This document shows positions 11,618-22,388 of a stretch of DNA of 64,000 nucleotides, in pieces. The DNA comes from Pelagophyceae sp. CCMP2097 (lineage: Eukaryota > Sar > Pelagophyceae). Each line of letters opens with the position of its first letter. Position 1 is the first letter of the stretch. The notes beneath the pieces were generated by a model. It saw only the letters and a list, made by a program, of their open reading frames with translations. It ran no database searches and was not told the DNA's origin. Location of the stretch: assembly GCA_026770575.1 (NCBI GenBank), contig MU657217.1, forward strand, positions 187,622 through 251,621, in the 5' to 3' direction. The position numbers and the translations under genes are program-made.

Positions 11618-12795
11618 TCAGCAGGAGAACAACGGCGCCTCGTCGACTCGCGGCGTCGTCTCCAGGGACCGGAGCGCGTCTATAGCCCAGGCGCACTCCG
11701 TCGGCACGCCGACGAAGATGGCCGTGTGCGCGTTGTCGCCGCCGGGGAAGCGCAGCACGCGCGTCTCGAAGCCCGACTCGTCGGCGACCGCGACGCCTAG
11801 AGAAGGCGAGTCTCCGGCTACGACGGCGTGTGTTTAGCACGACGGTCGGCGGCTCCGGGATTCCCGGATGGATCCAACACAGTGTGGTGCGGTCGTGTTC
11901 GATTATCCGTTGCGCTTGCCGCCAGAGCAAACTCCGCGAGCCGTCCCCGAGCATGGCCGACGACCGCAGCGCGATGCTGTCGTCGGCCGCCGCCAGCAGC
12001 GCAAAGTCGCCGGGCGCGAGGCGCGATTGGAGCCACTCTGAGCGCGGGTACCAAAGGTCCGTCCTACATTTGTTATTACAACCCCTCTTTGGAAACCCCA
12101 ACAACTCACGGCCTGGCGGAGCCCATGGCGGCGGGGAGGCGGCCGTTGCCGCCTTCCGCCGGCGCCTGCTGCAGCGCCTTCCAGAGGCAGCACGGCGAGA
12201 GGACGAAGGGCACGCGTCTTTCGATTGCGGCGCGTACGGCCAGGTCGGCCACCGAACCGCAGGCGCGCAGCCCGATGACCACGTCGCCATCGTGTAGGAG
12301 CGCTTCGAGGTCTGCGGCGTCGTGCTGCGCCGTCGCCACGTCGACGCCGGCCTGCGCCGCGCGCTGCTGCAGCGCCGTCACGGCCTCTTGTTCGATGTCG
12401 ACCCCGAGGCCTTTGCAGCCCAGGACTGCCACGATTGGTAAAAGCAGGTCGCCGTCGCCGGCGCACGCGTCCACCAAACGCAGGTTGCCATGCTGGGCCA
12501 TGATGCTATGGCACACTTGAACGAACGCGGCCACGGAGTTGCGCGCCCTTGCTCGTTCGTCGCCGCGTTTAAAACGCGAAGGCTGCAGTATATCGGGCAG
12601 CGCCGGCCAGTCCATCGATGGGACGGTGAGGACGTCTGGCTCATATAAAGCGCCGTCGGCCGCCGCTGAAACGGATTCGACGAGTTCCGATGCGCGCCAA
12701 CGCGTCTCCATCCGGGCCTGGGCTCGCACGTCGCCGTACATCGCGCCCGCGCCCGCGGCCAGGCATAGGAGAAGCCAGCCGGGCATCGCGGGCAT
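11618..12795 (-). CDS. SAM-dependent methyltransferase (Methyltransf_32 type) with N-terminal signal-like segment
   Basis: Three exons: 12795-12110, 12063-11879 and 11796-11618 (stop TGA), for 349 residues. Donors are GTGAGT and GTTGGA; acceptors TGTAG and CTCTAG. Phases are 2 and 1 and agree. It begins with a hydrophobic signal-like stretch (GWLLLCLAAGAGAM). The catalytic core shows SAM motif I (LRLVDACAGDGDLLLP), an acidic ribose contact (GLGVDIEQ) and GLRACGS...FVLSPCC, the pattern of the TRM13/GSTCD/METTL25 group. The C-terminal part WYPRSEWLQS...RIIEHDR is also found in plant and algal members. Substrate is unknown (RNA or small molecule). The leader suggests organelle or ER entry. Confidence 0.7.
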
Positions 12796-13008
12796 CGCGG
12801 TGCAAGTTGCACCCTCCCTCGCCGCGGCTCGCGATCCGCACGGTCACACCGACAGAGGTGTGCTATCTCAGTGGTCCGACTTGCGGCTCGTCCAATGTGC
12901 GAGGTCATGTAGGATTTGATGTAAAGACGCATGCGGTTCCGGGTAAACTTTTCCGCGAGTCGCCAGTTCGTAGCTCGTCCTTCGCGGGGACTGCGGTCGT
13001 CCGCCACC

Positions 13009-14864
13009 ATGCTTCGCGGCCCGGGGCGCGTGGCGTTCGCCCTCGGCGGGCCGCAGCGCCAGTCGGCGCGTATCCAGGTTCGGCATTCCATGTTTTTGTG
13101 GTGCGTACGAGGCCGATTAAGCCTTCTCCCAAATTGTTCTTCCCGCCTTCCACGCCGTCTCAACGCCGTCGAGCGCGCGAGGACGCATCCAACTTAGGCG
13201 CCACGTGCCTTTGTTCAAGTAAGTGCGGCGCCGCTCGGACGGCCCGCATTCCGCGCTGTCACGCCGGCGGCGCCTCTGCGCCGTGCCGTGCTTTACGGCT
13301 GTTGTAGGACGGAGAAGGAGGAGTGGCGCATCTCGAAGAAGATGTGGAAGCCGATTAAGCCGGTTCGAGTAGACGGCCCCAGAGGCGCAAACCCGCGTCG
13401 GACGTCGGCAAGACGAGGCCTTTGCAAGACGAGGCCGCATCCGGACCCGAGAAGGCTGCAGATGGACTCAAAGGGAGGCCCAGCTGCGGTCACCACCACC
13501 AGAGGCTCCCCGGGCGTCGCCGACGAAGGACAGAGGTGGCCTTCACGCTCGCCTAGGCCACTTTCCAAAGGACTGCCGGCACGGCGTCTTGCTGGCGTCG
13601 GGCTTCTTCAAGCCGTACTACGGGTCGTACGGCGAGCCGTTCAACGACGTCTGGCGCAACTACACTGAGAAATACGAGCAGGTGAAGCAATACCGAAGGC
13701 TCCGCGGCCTCTCAAACGACTACTACTGTGCGTGCCGACGCGGCGCGGGCAGGACCCTCTCGAGGCCTCGGAGAGGATGCTTCGGGGGTCCTCGACGACC
13801 CCGCATGCCGGGGCGCGACCTCTGGCGGCGTCGTCGGCGGTCGAGTGCCGCACTCAGGCCCGCGGTGCGACTGGCGCATGCACTTTCTTCGACGAGTGTC
13901 TACAAAGTACGAGCTCATCGAGGTCGAGGGCATGAAGCGCCAGATTTACCACCGCAAGGAGTCGATCGATGCTACCGAGGACCACACGTTCTGCCCAAAC
14001 GAGTCGTGCCGAATCGACGAGGCGCGTTCTTGGACGCGGGTGATGGCGCCTCGCCGACGCCGCTCCTAGGCGCGCATCGACGTGCGGCACAACGTGTCGA
14101 AGATTGAGGTGATCCACGGTTGCATTTCCGACACGCGATTCCAAAAGGAGAAGTCGGTGGACAAGGAGCACCGTGCGTGCCTTTCGGATGCTCCTGTAGA
14201 AGATGACCCCCGCATCGTAGGCTGCCAGGACGGTAATGGTAAGAACCGGCCGGAAGTCAAGGAGATGGGCCGCGAACTGCTGGAGAAGTTTGAGAACTTG
14301 CAGCAGACGCACCCGAAGATGTGCGTCGCAGTCGTCGGTCGCCATTTTCCGTCGTTGGCAGCGGCGGTTCTAGGTCGTTCAACGAGCTGGAATGTTTGGC
14401 CGGAGGCATCGAAATTAAAATGGGCCATACCGAGGCGATGGAGATCGTACGCCGCTCCTCCGAGTCGCGCATCGCCGACCTGGCGGACCGCCTGGGCCCA
14501 CGGCCCAAGCCGCAGTCGCTGGTGAAGAAGGACCCGACCAAGGAGAGGCTGGAGCTGAAGAGGGAGAAACGCAAGAAAACTGTGATTATCAAGAAGAAAA
14601 CGGCAGTCGCGTCCCAACCCTTCCGAGCCCAGCTCACCGCCGGCATGGTGCGTGGAGACGCGGCGTAGACTCTGCCGAAGACGCACACACACGCTATCGA
14701 CGTAGGTCCGGCTGCGGGCCATTGAGCAAAAGGAGAAAACCATTGTGAAAAAGTCGCAAAGGCTGCGGCTGCAGGCCATGCGCACGGACTCGCGCTTCGC
14801 GCCCGTGGAGATGCTGCCGCCGCTGCAGCCGACGAGCTCGCTGCCGCAGTGGTCGAGCATTTAA
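13009..14864 (+). CDS. Unknown multi-exon protein, basic C-terminus
   Basis: A chain of exons shows clear coding character but no recognised family. A start at ATG 13009 (context GCCACCATGC) is likely. A 21-nt exon 13198-13218 (donor GTAAGT) joins an exon from 13308 encoding EKEEWRISKKMWKPIKP. Later exons encode GFFKPYYGSYGEPFNDVW (~13590), CDWRMHFLRRVSTKYELIE (~13870) and VRHNVSKIEVIHG (~14085). Then comes a long charged helix, DPTKERLELKREKRKKTV (~14530), and a final exon from ~14705 ending at TAA 14864 (SSLPQWSSI). The short aromatic, glycine-containing motifs recall microtubule-associated flagellar proteins, but that is a guess. Internal exon limits are only partly resolved. Confidence 0.5.
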
Positions 14865-15278
14865 GGTGTTTCCGACAAAAAGCTTCTGGAGGTCTGGGTC
14901 CAAAGGGTGATTGATGGCCGACGAACCGATGGGTCCCAAGGGTGATGGCCGACGAACATATGGGTGCGATTCGGTCCTACGAACCAAAGGGTCCGGAGCT
15001 GGGCTGTGTGTGTCCATTTAGGCTCGCCAGGGAGGGCCGCCGGTGGGCCACCCGCCACACCGCCGCCCGGACCTTACACTTTGAGCGTCGGGAGGTTTTC
15101 GTGACATCGGATCGTCGTCACGCGCGCCGGTGTTCTCCGGTGATCTTTGCCGAAGGGGTCGCCGCGCGCCGCGACGCCGCCGAGGCCGCCCGCCCCGCAG
15201 CGCCCGCCGCCCAGCGCCCCGGTCCCGGGGTGCCCGCGTCGCAGAAGCCGTTTGGCAGAACATCGGCGCGGCCCGAAG
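14865..15278. other. intergenic with short direct repeats
   Basis: Between 14905 and 14995 the motifs gatggccgacgaac and aagggtgat recur two or three times, each followed by variants of atgggt. The remainder is GC-rich leader sequence for the PH-domain gene. No gene seen. Confidence 0.5.
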
Positions 15279-17430
15279 ATGAGCGACGAAGACGCCGGCT
15301 CCTACGAGGGCGCCGTCTACTACCACTCGACGGAGAGCCGTCGATGGGTGCCGAAACGCATGGTTTTACGGCCGACGAAGAACTTGCTCGAGATTTACGA
15401 AGCCGCGGGCGCCGCGGGCAACTGCGTCAACGTGCTCCTAGACCGCGGCTTCACCGTCCAGTGGTGCGTCTCTCCGACCGAGCGCGGCGGGGACGGATGC
15501 GGCAGGTACAAGCGCGACCGCCTCGATTCGCGGCAGCAGTTTGTCTACCCTTTCTCATTAATCGGCGCCAGCGGAGAGCTCCGTGAGCCCTTGTTCGGGC
15601 CATGCGATGGGAGGGGCCGCGCGCGAACGCCGGGCCTTGCGCGCTGAGTCGTTGGTGTAGGCCTGGCGGCGCGGACGGAGGTGGAGCGCGAAGAATGGAC
15701 TACGGCAAGGCTGTGCACGCTCCCGTCGCACCACAGCAGTACGTCCCCTGCGATGCCTCTAGAGAAGTGCGACTTTCTCTTTCAGGCTCGTTGTCGGCGT
15801 CGGACGAGCCTCAAACGGCCGTGTCGGAGTTGTTTGGGAGTTCTTTGACAAAGACGACCAAATGGGGGGCGAAAAGAGTGCGGTACTACATCCTCGTCGC
15901 AGACTGCCAGAAACTCTGCTACTACTCCAAAGTGCCTGCCGCATCGGAGCAGGCCAGGCTCCGCAGGGGGGCCACGGACTGCGCCGTTGGGTTGTACGAC
16001 GTCTCAGACGCGACCGCACACAGCCGCGCCCAACGATGACTTTGGCCCTTTGCACGATGTTTCGCGTCGACGCCTTGAGACACTCCGACCCTTTGCATGC
16101 ATCGCGGAAACGCCGAAAAGACGGCCCAATAGACGGCAATATGACCGATGCTTAGGTGACTGGCCCTTTGAGGGGCGCGTTCCAGATAAATTTCGCCTCA
16201 AAAGTTCTTCAGTTAAAGGCGGAGACCCCAATCCTCGCGCAGCGCTGGGTCGAGGCTCTGGCCGACAGCGCCGACCGCGCGACGGAAGCCCGAGCCGACG
16301 CCGCGCAGCTGCGCTTCGCGCTCGACCAGAGCCGGAGGACCGCCGCGCCGTCGAATGGTGGGTTCTCCGCGACGTGGCCTGCCCGCGGCGCGGCGTCGCC
16401 GGAAGTGCGGCGGCCGGGGAGCGAGCGCATGGCGTCGCTGACGGAGGATGAGGAGCTCGCTGCTGCGATAGCACTGTCCCTCTGTGAAACGCCGCCGCAA
16501 ACGCACCTCCGCGCGGAATCGGACGCGCGTTGCCGCGCCCCAAGGCAACCCGACGTTGTCTGATGATGGCCAAAGGGCCCTCTTGCCCAACAACGAACTT
16601 TGGAATTTATTGGAATTTAGGCCTCCCTCCATATCCTCCATGTCACGAGCGAGCCACCCCTGCGGTCCTACTCGCTCGGCGACGTCGGCGCGCGCCGCGA
16701 CGCGCCGCCGTCGCCCTTGCCAAAGGCGACTCGAAGGCCGGTGGGCTCGGCGAGACGCGGTGCGAGACCTTGTCACGGAGATCTTGTCACGGAGATCTTG
16801 TCTAAGGGTTCTCGCGGCTCCTCGGGGGCGACGCTCGAGCCCCACCCTTTAGGCACGCGGTCGCAGGACACGGCGCCGGCGGGCCGGGCGTCGCTGTCGT
16901 ACGAGGGCCGACCGTCGATGTCGCTGTCGCCGCCCGTGACTCAACGGGGGCCCGACTCGACCGTCGGGCCGCGGCCGCGCGCATTGTCCGAGGCCTCGCC
17001 GTCGCCGCCGCGCGACGCGCCCGCCGCGCGGCTGCGCAACACCAGCGCGCCCGACGCGCCGCTTCGCAGCGCCGTCGCGCCTCCGGCGCCGCCACGCAGC
17101 GCGCCTGCGGTGGCGCCGCGCAGCCCCGCGACCCCGCCCGCGAAGAAGGCGGCGGCGCGGAGCCCCGCCGCGCCGGCGAAGGAGCGGTTTATTGTGACCG
17201 CGCGAAGCAACGGCGGCCTCGTCGTCCCGTGTCAAGTGCCCGACGGCAGCTCAACAGTCCTCGACCTCAAAAAGCTGCTCTGCGCGTCGGCGCCAGAGTT
17301 CCTGCCCGCGCGGACGCGCGTCGTCTTTCAAGGCAAGCCGCTCGCCGACGCGGCCACGCTCGCCGCGTCGCGGATAGTCGACGGCTCCGACGTCTTCGTC
17401 GTCCTGAAACTGACGGCGTCGGCGTCATGA
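15279..17430 (+). CDS. PH-PH-UIM-ubiquitin-like adaptor protein
   Basis: Five exons: 15279-15582, 15661-15738, 15786-16000, 16156-16483 and 16853-17430. The lengths sum to 1,503 nt, an uninterrupted frame of 500 residues. Order of parts: a first PH-like fold (starting YEGAVYYHSTESRRWVPKR, closing with the helix ARTEVEREEWTTAR); a second PH domain (SELFGSSLTKTTKW, RYYILVADCQKLCYY, closing helix AQRWVEALADSA); a ubiquitin-interacting motif (TEDEELAAAIALSL); a Pro/Ala-rich linker; and a C-terminal ubiquitin-like fold (VLDLKKLLCASAPEFL, TRVVFQGKPL, VDGSDVFVVLKL). PH domains suggest membrane phosphoinositide binding, and the UIM/UBL pair suggests a ubiquitin or proteasome shuttle role. Catalytic residues are absent. 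The donor GTCTCA at 16001 is inferred from phase. I know no named protein with this exact order. Confidence 0.72.
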
Positions 17431-17557
17431 CAAATGTGACCCGGCCCAAGCCGCTCTGTTAATCTGCCATCCATCGTGCCGCGGAGACTCGACGGACTCG
17501 TGCCGCGGAGACTCGTGACGGAAGAGCTTAGGAGTGGCGAGAGAGCGGGCGTTTGAA

Positions 17558-19802
17558 TCATATCTTGAGCCAGCCAAAGGGTTTCTTGGGCGCGCCCGAG
17601 GCTGGCCTGGCACCCGGCCGCGCCGCCGACGGCGCGGGCGCGTTGGCGGCTTCGTCGGGCCTTTTCGGGACGACCCGCTGCGAAGAAGGGTACTCCGTCG
17701 CCGCTTCGGCGGCGCCCGTGTCGAAGAGGAGCGCCAGCGCGGATTCGTTGAGGAAGCTACGCAAACGAAGCGTCGGGGGGAGGGTCAAAGAGCAGGGTGC
17801 GACGATTCAAGAACAATCAAAGACGCACTCTTTGGGCTCTTGCGGCGCGTCGGCGGCGGCCCACTTGAGGTGGAGCGAGGCGGCGGGGACGAGGCCGGCG
17901 TCACGCAGCGTCGTCGCGTCGTCGGCGACGGTGCGCTTTGGGGGCGCCATGTACAGTTCGAATTTCCTCGACGGGTCCGAGAGCACGCCGCGCACGGCCT
18001 CGTACACATCCGCCGCCTGTTCCCGGGCGTGGAAGTGTGCGTGGAGGACGACGCCGCCGGTGCATTCGACGCGCACGACGGCGGCGGCGTAGACGGCGGC
18101 CTGCTCGAGTTTGGCGACCTCGCGCATCGCCGACGTCGTCAACGGAGCATCCTCCGCCTTGCGCCGCTCCGCCGCCTGCCTTGCGGCCGCTTTCGAAACC
18201 AGCCCAAGATCACTGCGGTCCTCGGCCGCCGCCACATCGGCGGCGCTCGCCGCAGCGGAGGGCGCCTGGCCGCGCAGCGTGAGCCGCAACTGCCGCGGCG
18301 GCGAAACAACTTCGCCCTCCAGCTTCGCCGCCGCCGCGCGCAGCTTGGCCAGCTTGCGGTGGGTGTCGCTCTGGGCCTCGTCGATGCCTTGGGGCTTGCG
18401 GGCGAGGGAGGTGATGAACCCCTTGCAAGGGTCCCACTCAAGAGCGGCCACCGGCGGCGGCCAGGCGCAGACCGCCTCGAGTTGGGCCCGCGACGCTCGC
18501 AAGAGGTCCATCTGGCCACCCTTTGGTGTGAGCTCGAGCCACTCCTCGCCGACCCGCATCGCCGCCTCGAAGCCCACGGCCGCCAAGAGCGGTTCGCCGC
18601 CGGACACGGCCGCGACCCTGGATTGGAAAGCGGCATTGCCGCGCTTGATGGCGCGGTACTTGACGTCGCGCGGGTTTGCCAGGATAGCGTCGAAATATTT
18701 GCAAATCGTCCGAGCGCACTGCGCCGCAGCCGCGTGGCACGAAATTTGCGAAATCGCAGCTTCGACGGCCGCGTGCCGCCGCGCCGCCTCCTCTTCACGG
18801 CTCGCCGCCGCGGCGGGCGCCTGCCCCGCGGAGAAGTTGGCCTGCGCCGTTGTCGGCGCCTCGACGTCCATCGCCGAACTCGGCTCCGGCTGGTGCTTCT
18901 TCTCCGGCGGCTCGCGCGAGTCGTCGGCCATGACCACGTCAGCGGACCGCGGCTCCGGGGGCGGGGCGCCGAAGAACTGCGAGGCGAGGCCCACGACTTC
19001 GCGCTGCACCGCGGCCCGCGGCACCTCCGCGGCCCGCGGCGGCTCGGCAGCGGCGGCCGGCGCGGCGGCCAGCGCAGCGGCGGCCGGCGCGGCGGCAACG
19101 GGCGGCCCGGCGGGCGCGCGCGGCATTTCGGGGCCCGGGAGCCCGTTGAGTTCTAACGTAATTCGCACCGAAGCACCGCCAAACCCCAAGCCGCCGAGCG
19201 TCGTCGTCTCGAGCTGCGCGCCTACGCAGCGGTCGAATCGCCTCTTCGTTGCCTTCTCGCGCCAGCGGTCAGTGGTCTATAACAATCCGGCGCACGTACC
19301 GTCGTACTTGTCCCGGAGCACGCGGACGACGGGCCCGCGCCTCGCGGCGTCTGCGGCGATCAGCCCCGCGGCGGCCCACCCCTCGACGAGCTGCGCCAGC
19401 GTGCTTCCGGCGTCGACGACTGCCGCTGGTAAGCTGAAGGCGGGCCCGCCGTCGGCGACCGCGACGGCCACGCGGACTTCGCGGCCCGCGGCGGCCTCCT
19501 TGGCAGTCTTTTGGAAGAGTTCGATCTCCGTGTTCTTCGAGAGGCCAGTGTGCGCAAACGGCGCCGCGTCGTCGAGAACCTAGGCGCAGCGTGGCGCGGG
19601 GACCGGGGACTCGGATAACGGCCTTCGGGGGCCTCGGACCACGCACTTTGCGCGCGCGCGTGCTCTTGAGCCCCCATGCCTTTGAGTTTGCGTCGAGGCC
19701 GAATTTGTCTAGCGCCGCACTTAGAATCGCGTGCACCGGCATGTGCGGCGACGTCAGATCCACCTTCTTCCGCGAACCGTTGTACAGCACGGTCACCGAC
19801 AT
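17558..19802 (-). CDS. ASPSCR1: TUG/ASPSCR1-like protein with PUB and UBX domains (p97/Cdc48 adaptor)
   Basis: Four exons: 19802-19647, 19579-19300, 19221-17829 and 17756-17558, summing to 2,028 nt (675 residues). Donors are GTGCGT, GTACGT and GTGCGT; all phases agree. Residues 1-52 are the TUG N-terminal ubiquitin-like fold (MSVTVLYNGSRKKVDLTSP). Next come the TUG-type segments LSKNTEIELFQK and TTTLGGLGFGGASVRITLEL. A middle PUB domain follows (CARTICKYFDAILANP, VKYRAIKRGN), then a UBX fold (VVRVECTGGVVLHAHF, DAGLVPAASLHLKW), and the tail ends KKPFGWLKI. UBX and PUB domains both bind p97/Cdc48, so this is likely a p97 cofactor. Human TUG lacks PUB, whereas UBXN6 has PUB+UBX, so the combination is unusual. 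Confidence 0.78.
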
Positions 19803-19909
19803 CGTGAGCACCGGGCACTGCGCGTCGGCGCGCGGCTCTGCGATTCTTTTTTGGCGAGCGTTCCCCGCCGACTCGGCGGAACTTCGGCGGACAAATTCTC
19901 GGACTGGAG

Positions 19910-20656
19910 ATGGGCGGACCACGGCGACAAACGCTGCTGTGGTGCCTCTTCGCGGCCGCGGCGAGCGGCTTCGTGTTTCCCCGGGCGGCAGTCTCGACGC
20001 GTCATAAAGTCGTCTCGAATGGATTGCTCAAAGGCCTCGACCCCATCTTGACGGCGGACTTACTGCATTTACTCCGCTCCGCGGGCCACGGCGACGTCAT
20101 CGCCGTCGTCGACGCCAACTTTCCCGCCATCGCGTGTGCCAAGTCAACGACGACGGGCAAAGTCGTTTCGTTGGCCGGCGTGAATGCAGATGAAGCGCTC
20201 GACGCCATCGGTGCGCCAACGCCGCGAGGCATTGCTCGGTCTCCGGCGGCCGGGAGGCGCCACAGGAGGCCAGGTTCCCCCCGGCGGCCTCTTTGCGATT
20301 GGCCGCACGCATTGGGGCCGACGCGGCGCCGCGGGGCCAACTAGGGTGCTCCCCATCGACCTGCAAGACTAGGCTCGGTGCTCCCCATCGACCTCTTCGT
20401 CGACGCGCCTCTGCGGGCCATGTGCCCGTCGCCGGGCCTTTTGTTACCGCCGGCGGGCGCTGAGGCCCTCGCCGCGTGCAAAGCGGCTATGCGAAAGCAT
20501 TCAAACGCCGAGTTCCAACTCGTAGACCGCATGGCGTTTTATGGCGAGTCCAAAAAGTGCTTTGCAATCGTCCAGACGGCGGAGCGGCGGCCCTACGCTT
20601 GTTTTTTGATCCAGAAAGGAGTCGTCGGCCCAGACGGCAAAGACCTCCAACCTTGA
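19910..20656 (+). CDS. FUOM: Fucose mutarotase (RbsD/FucU family) with N-terminal leader
   Basis: Two exons, 19910-20210 and 20373-20656, give 194 residues. The donor GTGCGC and acceptor ACTAG join ATCG|GC in phase 1. The N-terminus is signal-like (TLLWCLFAAAASGFVFP). The FucU fold follows: LLHLLRSAGHGDVIAVVDAN (family 'GHGD..vvaDaNFP', with the catalytic His), then VLPIDLFVD after the join, and VDRMAFYGES...RPYACFLIQKGVV at the end. It interconverts alpha and beta anomers of L-fucose for salvage. The leader implies entry to the secretory pathway or an organelle, unlike bacterial and animal enzymes, which are cytosolic. The gene is head-to-head with TUG, ~107 bp apart. Confidence 0.85.
20341..20400 (+). 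repeat. tandem duplication across the 3' splice site of the FUOM intron
   Basis: The segment ctagg(gctcg)gtgctccccatcgacct is present twice in a row, once inside the intron end (20342-20362) and once at the real exon 2 start (from ~20370). Both copies carry a potential acceptor (CTAG). Immediately after the gene, a second small duplication (gacggcaaa-acctccaaccttgac, twice, ~20632-20680) overlaps the stop codon. Confidence 0.7.
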
Positions 20657-20958
20657 CGGCAAAAACCTCCAGCCTTGACCACGCGGCCAACCCTGGCGCC
20701 ACCGTGCCAGTCGCTGCGTCGTTTTACAAAGCCCTCGACGGCGCCGTGGCTGTCGTTGCACGAAACGAGGGCCTTTAAGTATAATCACATAGACAAAGAA
20801 GAGAGCGGCGGTCCTCTCTCGGGAGAAGGGCAGGGCTCCCGTCGGGACTTGGGAGGCTTCGGCGTGGTGGCGCCTTGGGGCCTTTTGCGGCGTCGGAGCA
20901 GCTCGAAGGAGCAATATGCTCCGCGCCGACGGACTTGCTTGCGGGAAGAGCTGCGCGC
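20657..20958. other. intergenic between FUOM and the Tim17-family gene
   Basis: Convergent 3' ends. An in-frame fragment near 20700-20778 (ATVPVAASFYKALDGAVAVV) has coding flavour, so FUOM might have an alternative 3' exon, but no good splice pair was found. Otherwise featureless. Confidence 0.35.
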
Positions 20959-21945
20959 TCACGCCGCCGCCGCCGGATCCGTCTCGGGAGGGCGCAGTTG
21001 CTTGCGCGGGAGGGGCACATCCGCCCGCTCGCTGCGGTCGTGCGGCGTCTAGCGAGGGCGACGTATTTCGCGGACGGCGCCACCGAGGGGCCACCAAGGG
21101 GCGGCCGAGCAGCAGGCGCGCCCCCGCTCGAGACTCACCCGCATCATCTTCTGGTAGCCCTTATCCTGGGTAATCGAGTCGCCCATCATGTACGCAAAGC
21201 CAACGCAGAGCGAGACGCTCACGCCTGCGGAAGCATCGGAGAAACGCAAAGGGCGAATACCGCCTTCATTCGAGGGCGCGCACGGTGGACGCACCGGTGA
21301 AGAAGACCCAGATGGGCTTCTTCTGCCTGAAGCCCATGATCAGCCCGGACAGGAAACCTGCGGTGAGGCGTGAGGGTTGATTATTTGATACGGTGATAAA
21401 TTAACCCCGTCTTCGAGGCGATGGAAACGTACCGCCGCTCATCGCCGAGACCACGTCCTCCCTGGGCGCAGGCATCGTCGCGGCGTGGGAGCGCCGACGC
21501 GTGGGGTCCCTCTTTTGCGCGGACTTTTGCGTGAAAGTACGCACTGGCCAGGCACGCAGCCCCGCGCTTCGCCGACGACCTGCTCCGTCAGGCCGAAGAC
21601 AAAGGCGCACAAAGCGACGTTGCCGCCCCGTTGCAGCAGAGCTTTGGGCGTGGCAGCTTCGCCCTTTGGCCTAAAGCGACGCGCGCTCGAGCCCATCCCC
21701 GGAATGCAGATATCATCGCGGCCCCGGCGTATTGACGAGGTCTCCCCTTCTCGCGGCCGGGCGAGGGACGCGGTTTCGCGCAGCAAGCCTTTGCGCTGCC
21801 GCTCTTCTCTTACTGCGTCGTTCAGGTCGCCCCCGATGGACCACTTGAGCGCTTCCACCGTAGCCCCGACGCAAAACCCGGAGACGGTGTAGACGAAGAG
21901 CTTAAAGTTGCCCGTGGGCGTCTCCGTGAGCACGGGCACGGGCAT
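20959..21945 (-). CDS. Tim17/Tim22/Tim23-family inner-membrane protein
   Basis: Five exons: 21945-21545, 21461-21433 (29 nt), 21357-21295, 21224-21139 and 21048-20959. They sum to 669 nt, 222 residues; every phase agrees, and donors are GTGCGT, GTACGT, GTGCGT and GTGAGT. It has four membrane segments: LFVYTVSGFCVGATVEALKW, NVALCAFVFGLTEQVV, then after the loop FLSGLIMGF, and VSVSLCVGFAYMMGDS. The loop RGCVPGQEDVVSAMSGG matches the Tim17 family 'R.k.D..N...aG' signature, and it is only seen once the 29-nt exon is included. Family members form mitochondrial protein-import channels or related chloroplast/peroxisome proteins. Which paralogue this is cannot be told. Start ATG 21945 gives the exact phase needed. 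Confidence 0.72.
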
Positions 21946-22388
21946 CGTTGACCGAGATATTCCTTCTTTTGGCAAGATCCGATCCCCGAACTTTCTGACC
22001 TCGGGAGACAGAGGTTTCGAGAAACGCGAAGGAGCGGCCGGCCGCGCGTTTCGGCGCGGGAAACAAGGGAGGCCCTACCAGAGCCATCCCAGGATTTCCG
22101 AGTACAAAGCGCCGACGAGCCGTGTCGATCAGCTTGCTCTGTTTTTTGCTGCGCCGCGCGCGGCCGTCGGAAAATCGTTGTTCAGGGTCGATGGTGGTTC
22201 TCACAGTGTACGACATCCCCAACTCGTGTCCACGACGCCGATGCGAGAACGCCAGTTCGTTTTTAGAATCAGCCGGAAATCCTATACTGTGACGCCGCGC
22301 ACGAGCCGCGTGCGCGCGCTGGATGAGCTGCTGAGTTTAGCGTCGCCCAGGGCAGCGCACCGGGCTTCTGCCCCGGGCAGGGCGGCGC
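21946..22388. other. divergent intergenic region
   Basis: Shared 5' space between the Tim17-family gene (minus) and a WD40 copy (plus). Open frames here have no family resemblance. Confidence 0.4.

Noticed and set aside
12690..13307. 205-residue plus-strand frame upstream of the unknown gene
   Set aside because: Its first half is antisense to the methyltransferase exon 1, and the composition is Arg/Pro-rich. Only the ATG at 13009 with its splice context was kept.
17534..19583. 490- and 540-residue open frames on the plus strand
   Set aside because: Antisense to the TUG/PUB/UBX gene, whose four exons carry recognised domains in exact phase. The plus-strand products are Arg/Ala/Ser-rich noise typical of GC-rich DNA.
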